Positions 50,904 through 60,825 of a stretch of DNA of 64,000 nt are shown here, piece by piece (the first letter of the stretch is position 1; each line of letters begins with the position of its first letter). Source of the stretch: JADCRZ01 sp965200945. Its GTDB lineage: Bacteria; Bacteroidota; Bacteroidia; Chitinophagales; Chitinophagaceae. Made by a program: the position numbers and the translations under genes. The DNA is taken from positions 2,418,001-2,482,000 of the forward strand of contig OZ241749.1 in assembly GCA_965200945.1 (NCBI GenBank), written 5' to 3'. The notes beneath the pieces are model-generated. The model was not told the DNA's origin and searched no databases. It worked only from the letters and a program-made list of their open reading frames with translations.

Positions 50904-53900
50904 GTGCACAGCAACCTTGAAAAATTCGGTTCCATACTCAAGCAGGAAGGCACCTCGCGTTCTGAAAGGGCCCTGCCGGCCCTCGACCCTGCCTCCGTTC
51001 CGCTCGATGACCGCAAGCTTCAGGACTTTATCGTGTACGCCCAGCAATACGCAAAGAACCTGCTTTTCATGGACGCTGATTCCACCGACATTGACCTGAA
51101 GGAAAGCTGGGCCTCATTTTTTCGCAACGACAACATCGTGCTGCTGACCGCCAGCATCGCCGGCCGCAATGTGGAAGAGCTGCACACCACCTACGACCTG
51201 CTAGCCAGCCGTTTCAGGGAGGAACCCGGCCCCGGGGCTTTTTCGGAGCTGGTAGAATTTGTACTGTCGAAATTCAAAAAGATCAGCGACTGGTATTATG
51301 CAACACCGGCTGGCAGCTCGCTGCAGGCGGATCTCGCGCTTTACATTTACTCTTACCTCCAAAAAGAGATGGAAGGCCTCAAAGAGATCGTGCTCTATGT
51401 TCGCAACCTCGGCCAGCGGGAATACTCGCAACAGCGGTTTTTACAGGAATTTTACGGAAAGGCGGATCCCGCACAGGTGAAGAGCTTCCTGCAGCAGGAT
51501 GATATCTGGGAGATCCCTCCGCGAGAGAACATCGCCCTGCGCGAGCAGCTGTTTGCCGGCAGCAACGAAGAAGAAAAATTATACAACGCCTCGCTCTCCC
51601 TCGACAAGATGTTCGACGCTGTTTTTCATGCCACCGAAAACGTGGTGCAGAACAGCAAACGCTATTTTGAAGAGATCGTCGAACAGAAACAGAACCATCC
51701 CCCCCATATCACTTTCCTGATCACCTTTATCAAACTGTTCGGCTATGTGCAGGAGGAAATGAACCAGCTGCCGCGCAGGCACCTGGAATATTATTACCAG
51801 GATGTGCTGCGCATCAAACCCAAAGAAGCGGTGCCCGACGAAGCCTACGTGGTGTTCGAACTGGCAAAAGGTTTCGATGGCTATCCGCTGAAGCAGGGCA
51901 CCCTGCTGACTGCCGGAAAAGACAAAAAAAATGCGGATCTTTTTTATACCGTGAACGACGACCTGGTGATCAACCGGGGACAGGTGGCCTCGCTGCAAAC
52001 CGTTTTTATCGAGCGCGACCGCCACAACCAGAGCCTCAACTATTACCGGCAACCGCTTGGCGGCAGTCGGCCCGATGCCGATGCTTCGTACCGCCCGTTT
52101 GGAGAAGCTGCGCCTGCGCAGGTGGCGGAGATTGGCTTTGGCATCGCCTCCACCCAGTTCTACCTGGCAAAAGGAGAACGCGATGTGGTGATCCGGTTCC
52201 GGATACAGGACGAGCCCGCGGTAGAGCAGTTTGATACTGCGCTGCTGAAACTCCTGCTGAGCGGGGAAAAAGGATGGCTCGGCAGCGATGATCCCAAAAG
52301 CGGCATCACCATCAGGTCGCTGCAGAAAACCAGCTCGCGGCAGCTCGAGCTGCATTTCACCATTTCCATCGCACAGGAATCGGCCATCGTTGCCTTCGAT
52401 CCGAAGATCCATGCGGGCAATTTCCAGACGGCTTTTCCGGTGCTGCAGTGCATCCTGAAATTCCCCGTCCGCAAACCCGCAGAAGGCGAAGAAGCCGTCG
52501 CCAAATGGCAGCAGGCCATCCTGCAGCTCAACACCCTGCAGAACCTGTCGATCACCGGCACCAGCATCCGCGTGCAGGTAGGCAGCATCCAGCCCCAGGT
52601 CAGCTTCGACGGCATCAAAGACCTGCTGCTCGAAAATGCCGATGCGCCGCTCGACCCTAAAAAACCTTTCTACCCGTTCACATCCATCCCGAAGGTGGGC
52701 ACTTCTTTTTATGTGGGCTGCAAAGACCTGTTCTATAAAAAGATCCAGCGCATGTCGGTGAACCTCGAATGGGTGCTACCCGATGATTTCGGCGCTTACT
52801 ACGCAAAATATACCCCGCCCTACGACGCCAATAAATTTATTGCATCGCTGAGCGTGCTGGAGGGCAAATTCTGGCGAAAGCTCGATGACATCTACGTGAT
52901 CGATAAAGATGCCAGCGACCCCCGTTTTAAATCGGTGCGCATCGAATTCGACAAGCTGAAAGCTGGGCCGGTCAACGATCCGCAGCCTTCCGGCGTTTTG
53001 GCATTCGACAACGACCGAAAGGACGGCACCCTCAGGCTCAAACTGAAATACCCGGATTTCGGGCATGGCATCTATCCGCAGCTCATCACCTCTGCTGTGA
53101 TGGAAAAAGCCGCTTCCAAGACCTCAGCGGTCGACTACCACAAGATCGTCAAGAAACAACTCGACGATTCGGTGATCTCCATCAAGCTGCCACCCGATGC
53201 CGACCAGCGGAACGGTTCCCTTTCCATCCTCTACGACATCCTGGAACGGGTAAAAGACAACACCCAGGCACAAACGATGATCGTACGAAGTCTGGGCACC
53301 AAGATCGAAGAATACAACGGCAGCACCGCGGTCATGAAAAAAGCGGGCACACCAATTACAACACCGCCGGCCGGTGATAAAGATCCCGAAGCGCGCGTGC
53401 TGGTGAACGACGACAACCTGGTGGAACGGGTGTTGCGCTTTCTGAAAAAGGTGAAGATCATCAAGCGCAGGATCCACTACGATGAAGACAAGCAGAACGC
53501 AGACGAAGTAGTAGATGCAGTGAAAGACCGGATCAATACCCGGGCCGACTTCATCATGCCCGGCGACCGCGAGCTGGTGAACGTGATCATGTCGGAAACC
53601 AACAATGCCATCCGTACCACGGTGAGCCATGCCGTGGAAGAAATACTGGAGATGCGCGGCACAATGAATCCCGAACCGGTTGCGGTGGCAGCCTTGCTGA
53701 AAAAGGAATTCGACGAAGCCAACGAGGTGATCAACGACATGATCGCCCGCAAGATCGCCATCCTGCTTTCTGCCAACGAAATACCCCCGCCACCCTACAC
53801 CCCGCTCGTGAATGCGATCTCCCTCAGCTACGCCTCCGAACAGGATTCCCTGGCGGGCGGCGACCAGTTCTACCACCTCACGCCGCTCGGTGTGATGCAG

Positions 53901-55160
53901 ATAGTCCTGCTGCAGCAGTATGAGCAAATGCCGTCGGCATCCGTGTTCCCCCGTTCGCTGGTGGTGAACCAGGATACGAAAGGACAGTTCCAGGGTTTGA
54001 TGTTCATAGGGCTGCAAAACGTAAAGCCGCCACAGAACATCACGATGCTGCTGCGGATCGCGGAAGGAACAAAACAGAACGATAAAAAACCGCCGGTGCT
54101 GCACTGGTGGTACCTGAAGAACGATCGCTGGCAGAAGCTGAGAGAAGAGAACCTGGTATCCGACACCACCTACGGCTTTCAGACGACCGGCATCACGGAA
54201 GTGTCGCTGCCGGCCGATGCCGGCAATGAAAGCGTGATCTTCGAAACCCCTGGCCTGCACTGGCTTTGCGCCGCCGTATCAACCGACACGGATGCTTTTC
54301 CCCGTCTGCATGATATCAGGACACAGGCGGTGGCCGTTACTTTCCACAACCAGAACAATGACCTGTCGCGCCTCGCCGTGCCGCTGGAAGCCGGACGCAT
54401 CAACGGGTTTGCGGATACCATTCCACAGATCAAAAAAGCGAGCCAGCCGCTGGCCTCTGCCGGCGGACAGGTACAGGAAACGGGAAAGGACTATTACACG
54501 CGCACCAGCGAGCGGCTCCGGCACAAGAACAGGGCCGTCACCAACTGGGATTATGAACGGCTGGTGCTTGAGAATTTTCCATTTCTCTTCAAGGTAAAAT
54601 GCCTTAACAATTACTACCAGGGCCGGTTCGCCGTGGGCCACGTAACGGTGGTGCCCATCGCCAGCCTCACCAACCGGAGCTACGACGGCGACCAGCTGCT
54701 GATTCCACGCACCGGTTACATAGACCTGTTGCGGATAGAGCAGTTCCTGGCAGCCCGCATAAACCCTTTTGTAAAAGTACATGCCCTCAACCCCGAACTC
54801 AATTATGTGCTGATCCACTGCAAAGTGAAGTTTCATACCGGCGTAGACCAGGGTTACTACCTGCAGGAACTCAACCGGGAACTGATCCGTTTTTTAACCC
54901 CCTGGGTGGAAGGTGAAACGGGCGGCGTATCGTTTTCCGCAAAAATCTATTCGTCCTCCATCGTCAACTTCACCGAACAGTGTGGGTATGTAGATTATGT
55001 GACCGACCTGGTGATGGAACAGTATACCGAGAACGACCGGGGTGAAAAAGATTTCTGCACCGAGGCGGACGAGCTTACTTCCCTGGTGGAAACGCAGATC
55101 ACCAGCGGCCACTCGATCCTGGTGTCGGCGCCCGCACACCTGATCGAACTGGTTGTTTAA
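50904..55160 (+). CDS. Large baseplate wedge protein (Cis11-type)
   Basis: A 1418-aa protein beginning at GTG (an in-frame stop lies just upstream, so no longer start is possible). Features: helical N-terminus; GYPLKQGTLLTAGKDKKNADLFYT in the gp6/baseplate-J-like region; and a conserved C-terminal part (YTRTSERLRHKNRAVTNWDYERLVL-type, VTVVPIASLTNRSYDGDQLLIPRTGYIDL). It corresponds to Afp11/Pvc11, half of the baseplate wedge. It is larger than typical Afp11, with extra sequence around residues 600-1050. It is followed after 15 bp by its partner. Confidence 0.9.
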   Translation: MHSNLEKFGSILKQEGTSRSERALPALDPASVPLDDRKLQDFIVYAQQYAKNLLFMDADSTDIDLKESWASFFRNDNIVLLTASIAGRNVEELHTTYDLLASRFREEPGPGAFSELVEFVLSKFKKISDWYYATPAGSSLQADLALYIYSYLQKEMEGLKEIVLYVRNLGQREYSQQRFLQEFYGKADPAQVKSFLQQDDIWEIPPRENIALREQLFAGSNEEEKLYNASLSLDKMFDAVFHATENVVQNSKRYFEEIVEQKQNHPPHITFLITFIKLFGYVQEEMNQLPRRHLEYYYQDVLRIKPKEAVPDEAYVVFELAKGFDGYPLKQGTLLTAGKDKKNADLFYTVNDDLVINRGQVASLQTVFIERDRHNQSLNYYRQPLGGSRPDADASYRPFGEAAPAQVAEIGFGIASTQFYLAKGERDVVIRFRIQDEPAVEQFDTALLKLLLSGEKGWLGSDDPKSGITIRSLQKTSSRQLELHFTISIAQESAIVAFDPKIHAGNFQTAFPVLQCILKFPVRKPAEGEEAVAKWQQAILQLNTLQNLSITGTSIRVQVGSIQPQVSFDGIKDLLLENADAPLDPKKPFYPFTSIPKVGTSFYVGCKDLFYKKIQRMSVNLEWVLPDDFGAYYAKYTPPYDANKFIASLSVLEGKFWRKLDDIYVIDKDASDPRFKSVRIEFDKLKAGPVNDPQPSGVLAFDNDRKDGTLRLKLKYPDFGHGIYPQLITSAVMEKAASKTSAVDYHKIVKKQLDDSVISIKLPPDADQRNGSLSILYDILERVKDNTQAQTMIVRSLGTKIEEYNGSTAVMKKAGTPITTPPAGDKDPEARVLVNDDNLVERVLRFLKKVKIIKRRIHYDEDKQNADEVVDAVKDRINTRADFIMPGDRELVNVIMSETNNAIRTTVSHAVEEILEMRGTMNPEPVAVAALLKKEFDEANEVINDMIARKIAILLSANEIPPPPYTPLVNAISLSYASEQDSLAGGDQFYHLTPLGVMQIVLLQQYEQMPSASVFPRSLVVNQDTKGQFQGLMFIGLQNVKPPQNITMLLRIAEGTKQNDKKPPVLHWWYLKNDRWQKLREENLVSDTTYGFQTTGITEVSLPADAGNESVIFETPGLHWLCAAVSTDTDAFPRLHDIRTQAVAVTFHNQNNDLSRLAVPLEAGRINGFADTIPQIKKASQPLASAGGQVQETGKDYYTRTSERLRHKNRAVTNWDYERLVLENFPFLFKVKCLNNYYQGRFAVGHVTVVPIASLTNRSYDGDQLLIPRTGYIDLLRIEQFLAARINPFVKVHALNPELNYVLIHCKVKFHTGVDQGYYLQELNRELIRFLTPWVEGETGGVSFSAKIYSSSIVNFTEQCGYVDYVTDLVMEQYTENDRGEKDFCTEADELTSLVETQITSGHSILVSAPAHLIELVV

Positions 55161-55175
55161 ACCCACTTGAATAGC

Positions 55176-58100
55176 ATGGCAGAAACATTGACCATAAAAA
55201 AAGAGAACAAGCTACCACCGGCGGAGGATTACAATTTCCTGCGCCGCGAAGGGATCCGGCTCATTGAAAAGCTGTCGGGCCGGGTGTGGACCGACTACAA
55301 CACGCACGACCCCGGCATTACCCTGCTGGAAGCCCTGTGCTATACGCTGACCGACCTGGGCTACCGTACCGGCTTTCAGATCAAAGACCTGCTCAGTAAC
55401 TCTCGGCAGGATGGGTGGGACAAGGTTTTTTATACTGCCCGCCAGATACTGCCCTGCAACCCGGTTACGCTTACTGATTACCGCAAGCTCATCATCGACA
55501 CCGAAGGCGTGCGCAATGCCTGGATAGAGATGAGCGAGGATGCGGAGATCCTGATGTACCTCGAAGAAGAAAAGGAAGACGCGAATGCAGGGCCTTTGTA
55601 CAAAATCGGGTACGATGTGGCCGGCAGCAGCACGCTGCTGCGGCTCAGGGGACTCTACAAAGTGTTCGTGGAATACGATTTCGATGTGCTGGGAAGCAAG
55701 AAAGAAGAAAAGGTGGCCGCACGCATCAGGGAGAAGCTCGGCTTCCACCGAAACCTCTGCGAAGACTTTCTCAGCGTAACATCCATTGAATACGAAGACT
55801 TCCGCATCGAGGTGGAGCTGCAGGTGAGCGAAGGCAGCGACATAGAGCGGATCAACGCACGCATCTATAAACTGATCCAGGATTTCTTTTCCCCGCCGGT
55901 AAATTTTTATACGCTGGAGCAGATGGTGGAGAAAGGATATACTGCGGAAGAGATATTCGAAGGGCCCGTCCTGAAATACGGCTTTATCGATACGAAGGAA
56001 CTGGAAAGATCGGAGCGCTATAAAGACATCCACCTGTCGGATATCATGCACCTCATCCTCGGGATAGAAGGCGTGATCGCCATCAAAAAATTTGCCCTGC
56101 CCCTCGAATCGGCGGCCCCCGGCGTAGATTTCAGTCAGTGGGTGAGCGACATCAAAGACCGGCAGAAAGTACCGCGCCTGAATGGGGACCAGTCGGTGGT
56201 AACCTTCGTGCGGAGCGGCGACCGGCACCGGACCGGCGGCATAGCCGAAAAAAGACCCGACCCGCAAAGGGTCAAAGCCATGGTCGCCTTTCTGCAGTCT
56301 GCCGCCCTCAAGTCAAAACGGAAAGGGGCGGTGGAAAAGGATTTTCAGGTCGGCCCCGGCGAGAACATGCAGGTGGCGGATTACTTCCCGCTGCAAAGCA
56401 CGCTGCCCGCCGCTTACGGCATGGCAGAGAACTATATAAATGAACGGCCCGATCCTTTGCGCGAACCGGATGAGTTTAAAAAGGAACAGCTCGACCGGCT
56501 GGGGAAACGCAAAAAGCAGACCTTGCAGCTGCGCGGTTTCCTGATGGTGTTTGAACAGATCCTGTCTGATTACCTCGCGCAGCTGTCGAACCTGCGCGAA
56601 CTTTTTTCGTTCGCGGAACCTGGCAGGCAAACCCAGTATGCCCGGCCGGTACAGGGTGTACAGAACCTCGAAACCTTGTTCATCGATTTCAAAAATTATC
56701 TCTCTTCGCTCCAGCGCATGGCCGAGAACGAAGCGGATTTCACCCGCCGCCGGGATGGCATGCTCGATCACCTGATGGGCCGCTTTGCCGAATCGCTCGA
56801 TAAATACAATGGATACCTGCGCGCCACTCTGGGCCGTGCGGCCGGCAAAAAACTACTGGAAGACAAGATCGCGTTCCTCTCCGATTATATCGACATCAGC
56901 AATTACCGCGGCAAATCGTTCGACTATGCCGACCGCGAGCAGGTGTGGGATACAACGAATGTGGAAGGATTGAAAAAACGCATCTGCCGGCTCACGGGAA
57001 TACATGACTTTAGCCGCAAAACCATTGCGTCGGATGCCCTCTTCATCGAACAGGTGACGGTCGACAACGCCGTGAACCGCTTTGTGGTGGTGCTCACCGA
57101 TCCGGCCCACCGCGGCACCGTGCTGCTGCGAAGCGTCGAGTACGAGTTTAGAGGAGAAGCGCATGATACGCTCACTTACATCCTGGAGAACGGACCGGTG
57201 AGGGAGCAGTACGGACAGGAAGGCCGGCGCGACCGCTGGGGTTACCAGCTGCTGCGGCCGACCCAGGAAGCGGACCGTGAGGTGATCGCTACCAGCGTGC
57301 CCTTCAAGAACCGCGAAGAAGCGGAGGCCGCGTTTGATAAGACCCTGCAGACCCTCCAGTCTTTTTCGGCAGACCTCTCCTTTCACATCCTCGAACATAT
57401 GCTGCTGCGGCCGAAGATCAGCGGCCGCGAGAAGACCACCCGCAAGTCTTCCCTCGATACGGATACGGTGAGCCTGCTGAAGCCAGTGGATGTTTCGGAC
57501 CGTGATCCTGTTCCGCTGGAAGAAGCGGAAAAGCCGGCGTACCGGTTCGACATCACGCATCACCGCGCCGCGGGCCGGCATGAGAACCTGTTGTGGAAGC
57601 TGGCGCTGGTGGACCACGACAACCAGCCCCTGCTGCAGGTGGAAGAAGATTTTCTTTTCTACAAACACCTTACCCGCCGCATTCAGTTCATCCGCGAGTT
57701 TGCTTCAGACAGGTCGAACTTTGTTACACATACCGGTGCAAACGGAGATTTTTACTACAGCATCAACGACGGCAGGCGGCCGCTGGCGGTCAGCGCAAAG
57801 CGGTTCCCGAACGAGGCCGACATGGAAAAAGAATGGGAGGCGCTGATCCGGTTCTTCTCGTATGAGGCCCCTGTGATCCTGGAAGGTGTTGATCATTTCG
57901 ACGGCCCCGGATACTTCGCCGATCCCTATTCATTCCGTATTTCCATTTTCATTCCGGCGTGGCCCGCCAAGTTCCGCAACCCTACCTTCCGGCACCTGCT
58001 CGAAAAGACCATCTACCTGGAAACGCCATCGCATATCCATCCGGAAGTGTACTGGCTCAGCCATCGCCAGATGCTTGAATTCGAAGAAGCCTATAAAACG

Positions 58101-58187
58101 TGGCTGGAAGAGCTGGCCAATACCGAGATACCGGGCACCGACATTGTGAACAACCTGATTGCCGTGTTCAACGAGGTCAGAAAATAA
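55176..58187 (+). CDS. Baseplate wedge protein (Cis12-type)
   Basis: A 1003-aa protein. The start AETLTIKKENKLPPAEDYNFLRREGI and the block WTDYNTHDPGITLLEALCYTLTDLGYRTG-type are strongly typical of Afp12/Pvc12 baseplate proteins (gp6/J-like fold). A second conserved block is RGFLMVFEQILSDYLAQLSNLRELF. I use the ATG at 55176 instead of a TTG three codons upstream. Together with the Cis11-type protein it forms the wedge ring around the spike. Confidence 0.92.
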   Translation: MAETLTIKKENKLPPAEDYNFLRREGIRLIEKLSGRVWTDYNTHDPGITLLEALCYTLTDLGYRTGFQIKDLLSNSRQDGWDKVFYTARQILPCNPVTLTDYRKLIIDTEGVRNAWIEMSEDAEILMYLEEEKEDANAGPLYKIGYDVAGSSTLLRLRGLYKVFVEYDFDVLGSKKEEKVAARIREKLGFHRNLCEDFLSVTSIEYEDFRIEVELQVSEGSDIERINARIYKLIQDFFSPPVNFYTLEQMVEKGYTAEEIFEGPVLKYGFIDTKELERSERYKDIHLSDIMHLILGIEGVIAIKKFALPLESAAPGVDFSQWVSDIKDRQKVPRLNGDQSVVTFVRSGDRHRTGGIAEKRPDPQRVKAMVAFLQSAALKSKRKGAVEKDFQVGPGENMQVADYFPLQSTLPAAYGMAENYINERPDPLREPDEFKKEQLDRLGKRKKQTLQLRGFLMVFEQILSDYLAQLSNLRELFSFAEPGRQTQYARPVQGVQNLETLFIDFKNYLSSLQRMAENEADFTRRRDGMLDHLMGRFAESLDKYNGYLRATLGRAAGKKLLEDKIAFLSDYIDISNYRGKSFDYADREQVWDTTNVEGLKKRICRLTGIHDFSRKTIASDALFIEQVTVDNAVNRFVVVLTDPAHRGTVLLRSVEYEFRGEAHDTLTYILENGPVREQYGQEGRRDRWGYQLLRPTQEADREVIATSVPFKNREEAEAAFDKTLQTLQSFSADLSFHILEHMLLRPKISGREKTTRKSSLDTDTVSLLKPVDVSDRDPVPLEEAEKPAYRFDITHHRAAGRHENLLWKLALVDHDNQPLLQVEEDFLFYKHLTRRIQFIREFASDRSNFVTHTGANGDFYYSINDGRRPLAVSAKRFPNEADMEKEWEALIRFFSYEAPVILEGVDHFDGPGYFADPYSFRISIFIPAWPAKFRNPTFRHLLEKTIYLETPSHIHPEVYWLSHRQMLEFEEAYKTWLEELANTEIPGTDIVNNLIAVFNEVRK

Positions 58188-58192
58188 AGCCT

Positions 58193-60787
58193 ATGGAACA
58201 TGCGATCAATCAACAGGTTTTTGAGATCACCTGCGGCAGCGAGGAAAGGGCGGCAGGCATCCGCAATGAGCTGGTCCACTATACGGCTTCCCGGATCAAC
58301 AGCCTGCTGCAGTCTGTGCTCGATCAATCTGTCCCTGCGCAGCAGACCGTAGTGATCGAGCGGCTGGAAATTGACCTGGGCACTCTTTCAGCGGAGGAAT
58401 TCGGAGCGGACGAATTGCTTGTAAAATTTAAAAATGCGCTCGCCGGTGAGCTTGCCAGGTACCGGCCGGCATTGCCTGCCGGGCGTACTGCAAGCGGGAA
58501 CGCAGGCAAAAGAGGTTTAACCAACAGTTTCGAACTGACCACTCGGTTCATCCTTACGGGTGAGCTGCCCTGGTGGGCAGATAAAACGACTGTCATTGAA
58601 CCGGATGCACATCTGATGGAGCTGATCCGGCATCAACCTGAACAGCTCCGGACCTTTTTACAAACAGTGCGTGGCAGCCGCGAAGCGCTGCTGCGGATCG
58701 CGCGGCAGTACAAACCTTCCACCAGAAAAGAGCTGCAGCACCTGATGCCGGAACTGCTTTTCCGCGAGCACTTCAACCGGCCTGCTCCACCCGCCGGAGC
58801 TTCGCTTGCCGATCCGGACTCAACCTGGCTGACAGTGGAACTGCTTGATCAGGCAGGCGATTATTTTGAGCCGGCGCAACACGTGAAAACGGAAAAGCGC
58901 AAAGCACGGCTGCTGCGCAAGATCATAAAACTCCTGCAAAAGGACCAGCCTTCTCCTATAGGGCTTTCATGGCTGCCCGAAGGACTTCAACACCCGGTAA
59001 GTGGAAAAGGGTTCGACAAAAACGAGGTCACACAAAAGCTGATGGCCCTGTCCGTGCCCCGTCTTGAATTGCTTCAATTGTATTTTTTGTATCTGCAGGA
59101 TAAAACTTTTACCGGACCGGAAGATGCTCAAAAACCGCAAGCCAGGGAGCGTCACGCTGTTTCACAGGAAAGGCTAAACGCTGCCTTTCCGGAAGGGATG
59201 GAAGAGGTACATCCTTCACCGCAGGATTTTCCTCCGGGAACAAAGGCTTCAGGTGTGAAGCCGTTGGAGGACCACAAAAAAAACAACGACGGAAAAAATT
59301 TTATCTCACAGGAATCACAGGAAGGAAAAAGCCTGGAGTCTTCAACGGACAACTCTGGCACCTCTTCTTCCGGCGATGGAGCTGGAGCCACTTCAGTAAA
59401 GAAAGACAAGGACGTTCCGGAGAAAAAGCAGGATGATACGGGTAATTTTACGGTAACCGACAATCGCAACCTGGTTGAAAAAGAGTTGGTATTCTCCAAG
59501 GAAGATGATCCGCCGGCAGGCCATCCGGATACGCTTTTTCCCGGTGAGCAGGCAACTACAACCTTCATTACAGGCGGGCGGGAAGGTCGTTTGCAGAACG
59601 AGCCCCCGGGGAAAGGCGGGATCATGAGCCCTCAAAGCAGTCTATCCGGCCGGACGCCTCTCCTCACTTTGCCGCAGCAAAAGCAACTTGACTTTATTGC
59701 CGGCAGGCTCGGTAAGCCGGACGCCGTGTTCATCGAATACCTGCAAACCCTCTCCCCGGCAGTGATCCGCTCAGTCTTAAAAAGCCTTCGCGCGGAAAAG
59801 AAACAGGCAGCACAGGCACGCAAAGCGGCTGATGCGCTGATCATGCATCCTTTTCTGCTGCAGTACCGCCTCATCCTGCTGGCTGCAAGCCTCGCCCTCC
59901 CGGCACCCCCCGAAAACTCACCGTCATCCTCAACCGAACCCACACAAACGCTTGGCCACCGGACCTCGGCAAGCCACATACTTGACCGGCTTAGCGCAGC
60001 ACAAATGCTGCTCATTGACAGCCTGCAGGCCCTGCCGGCAAAAAAGGCCCTCATCCTCGGCCACATCTTTCAACAAAAACAACTGCAGGGGCCTGATGAG
60101 CAGAGACACCTGAAAAATTTCGTGCGCCGGTTGCCCGAACCAGCCGTGCAGCTGTTGCAGTTTCTGAGCCGGCTTCCGGAGGAGGTTCTGCGAGACCTGC
60201 AGCATGCGGAAAGCCGCCAGCCTGCGGCAACGGACAGACTCTCGACCCGCGAACCTTTTTTGACATCGCAGGAAGAAGGACCGAAAAAATTTTACCTGGT
60301 CAACGGCGGCCTCTGCCTGGTGGCGCCTTACCTGCCCGGGCTGTTCGGCCAGCTGGGTTACCTGGAAGGGCGGGCCTTCAAAAATAATTTCTATGCCGTA
60401 CGGGCACTTCATGCGCTGCACTACCTGGCCACCGGCAGCAGGAAAGCCCCTGAGTACCAGCTTCTTTTCAACAAACTGCTTTGCGGACTGCCCCCCGAAC
60501 ACACTCCCGGTTTCAACATCCGGCTTACCAGGAAAGAGACTGCTGAGATAGACGGCTGCCTGGAGGCGGTGATCGCCAACTGGAAAGCACTGAAGAATAC
60601 GTCGGTGCAGGGTTTCCGGGAATCGTTCCTGCGCCGCAACGCCATCCTGAGCGAGCAGGAAACGGCCTGGGCACTGCAGGTAGAGAAGAAGGATTACGAC
60701 CTGCTGCTGAATACCATTCCCTGGAATTTCAGCTTGATCAAATTGCCCTGGATGAAAAAGATGATACAGGTGGAATGGCAGAATTGA
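58193..60787 (+). CDS. Contractile injection system tape measure protein (Cis14-type)
   Basis: An 864-aa protein. The N-terminus EHAINQQVFEITCGSEERA and VVIERLEIDLGTL, and the C-terminus NTIPWNFSLIKLPWMKKMIQVEW, are the conserved ends of the family. The middle (about 345-480) is a Ser/Glu/Asp/Lys-rich, probably disordered stretch, and the rest is helical with Leu-rich repeats. Tape measures set tube length and fill the lumen. The chosen ATG at 58193 lies 5 bp after the wedge gene; the frame is open further upstream inside that gene. It is the last structural gene in this run. Confidence 0.9.
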   Translation: MEHAINQQVFEITCGSEERAAGIRNELVHYTASRINSLLQSVLDQSVPAQQTVVIERLEIDLGTLSAEEFGADELLVKFKNALAGELARYRPALPAGRTASGNAGKRGLTNSFELTTRFILTGELPWWADKTTVIEPDAHLMELIRHQPEQLRTFLQTVRGSREALLRIARQYKPSTRKELQHLMPELLFREHFNRPAPPAGASLADPDSTWLTVELLDQAGDYFEPAQHVKTEKRKARLLRKIIKLLQKDQPSPIGLSWLPEGLQHPVSGKGFDKNEVTQKLMALSVPRLELLQLYFLYLQDKTFTGPEDAQKPQARERHAVSQERLNAAFPEGMEEVHPSPQDFPPGTKASGVKPLEDHKKNNDGKNFISQESQEGKSLESSTDNSGTSSSGDGAGATSVKKDKDVPEKKQDDTGNFTVTDNRNLVEKELVFSKEDDPPAGHPDTLFPGEQATTTFITGGREGRLQNEPPGKGGIMSPQSSLSGRTPLLTLPQQKQLDFIAGRLGKPDAVFIEYLQTLSPAVIRSVLKSLRAEKKQAAQARKAADALIMHPFLLQYRLILLAASLALPAPPENSPSSSTEPTQTLGHRTSASHILDRLSAAQMLLIDSLQALPAKKALILGHIFQQKQLQGPDEQRHLKNFVRRLPEPAVQLLQFLSRLPEEVLRDLQHAESRQPAATDRLSTREPFLTSQEEGPKKFYLVNGGLCLVAPYLPGLFGQLGYLEGRAFKNNFYAVRALHALHYLATGSRKAPEYQLLFNKLLCGLPPEHTPGFNIRLTRKETAEIDGCLEAVIANWKALKNTSVQGFRESFLRRNAILSEQETAWALQVEKKDYDLLLNTIPWNFSLIKLPWMKKMIQVEWQN

Positions 60788-60825
60788 TTTAATTTATCAC
60801 ATGTTTTAACCTGAAAACTGATAGA

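Noticed and set aside
31442..60787. Type VI secretion system
   Set aside because: Tube, sheath, spike and gp25 genes are shared, but no TssJ/L/M membrane complex or ClpV-type ATPase is present; DUF4255, LysM adaptor, DUF4157 and the Cis15-type ATPase mark an eCIS.
31442..60787. Contractile prophage
   Set aside because: No capsid, terminase, portal, integrase or replication genes appear in the window.
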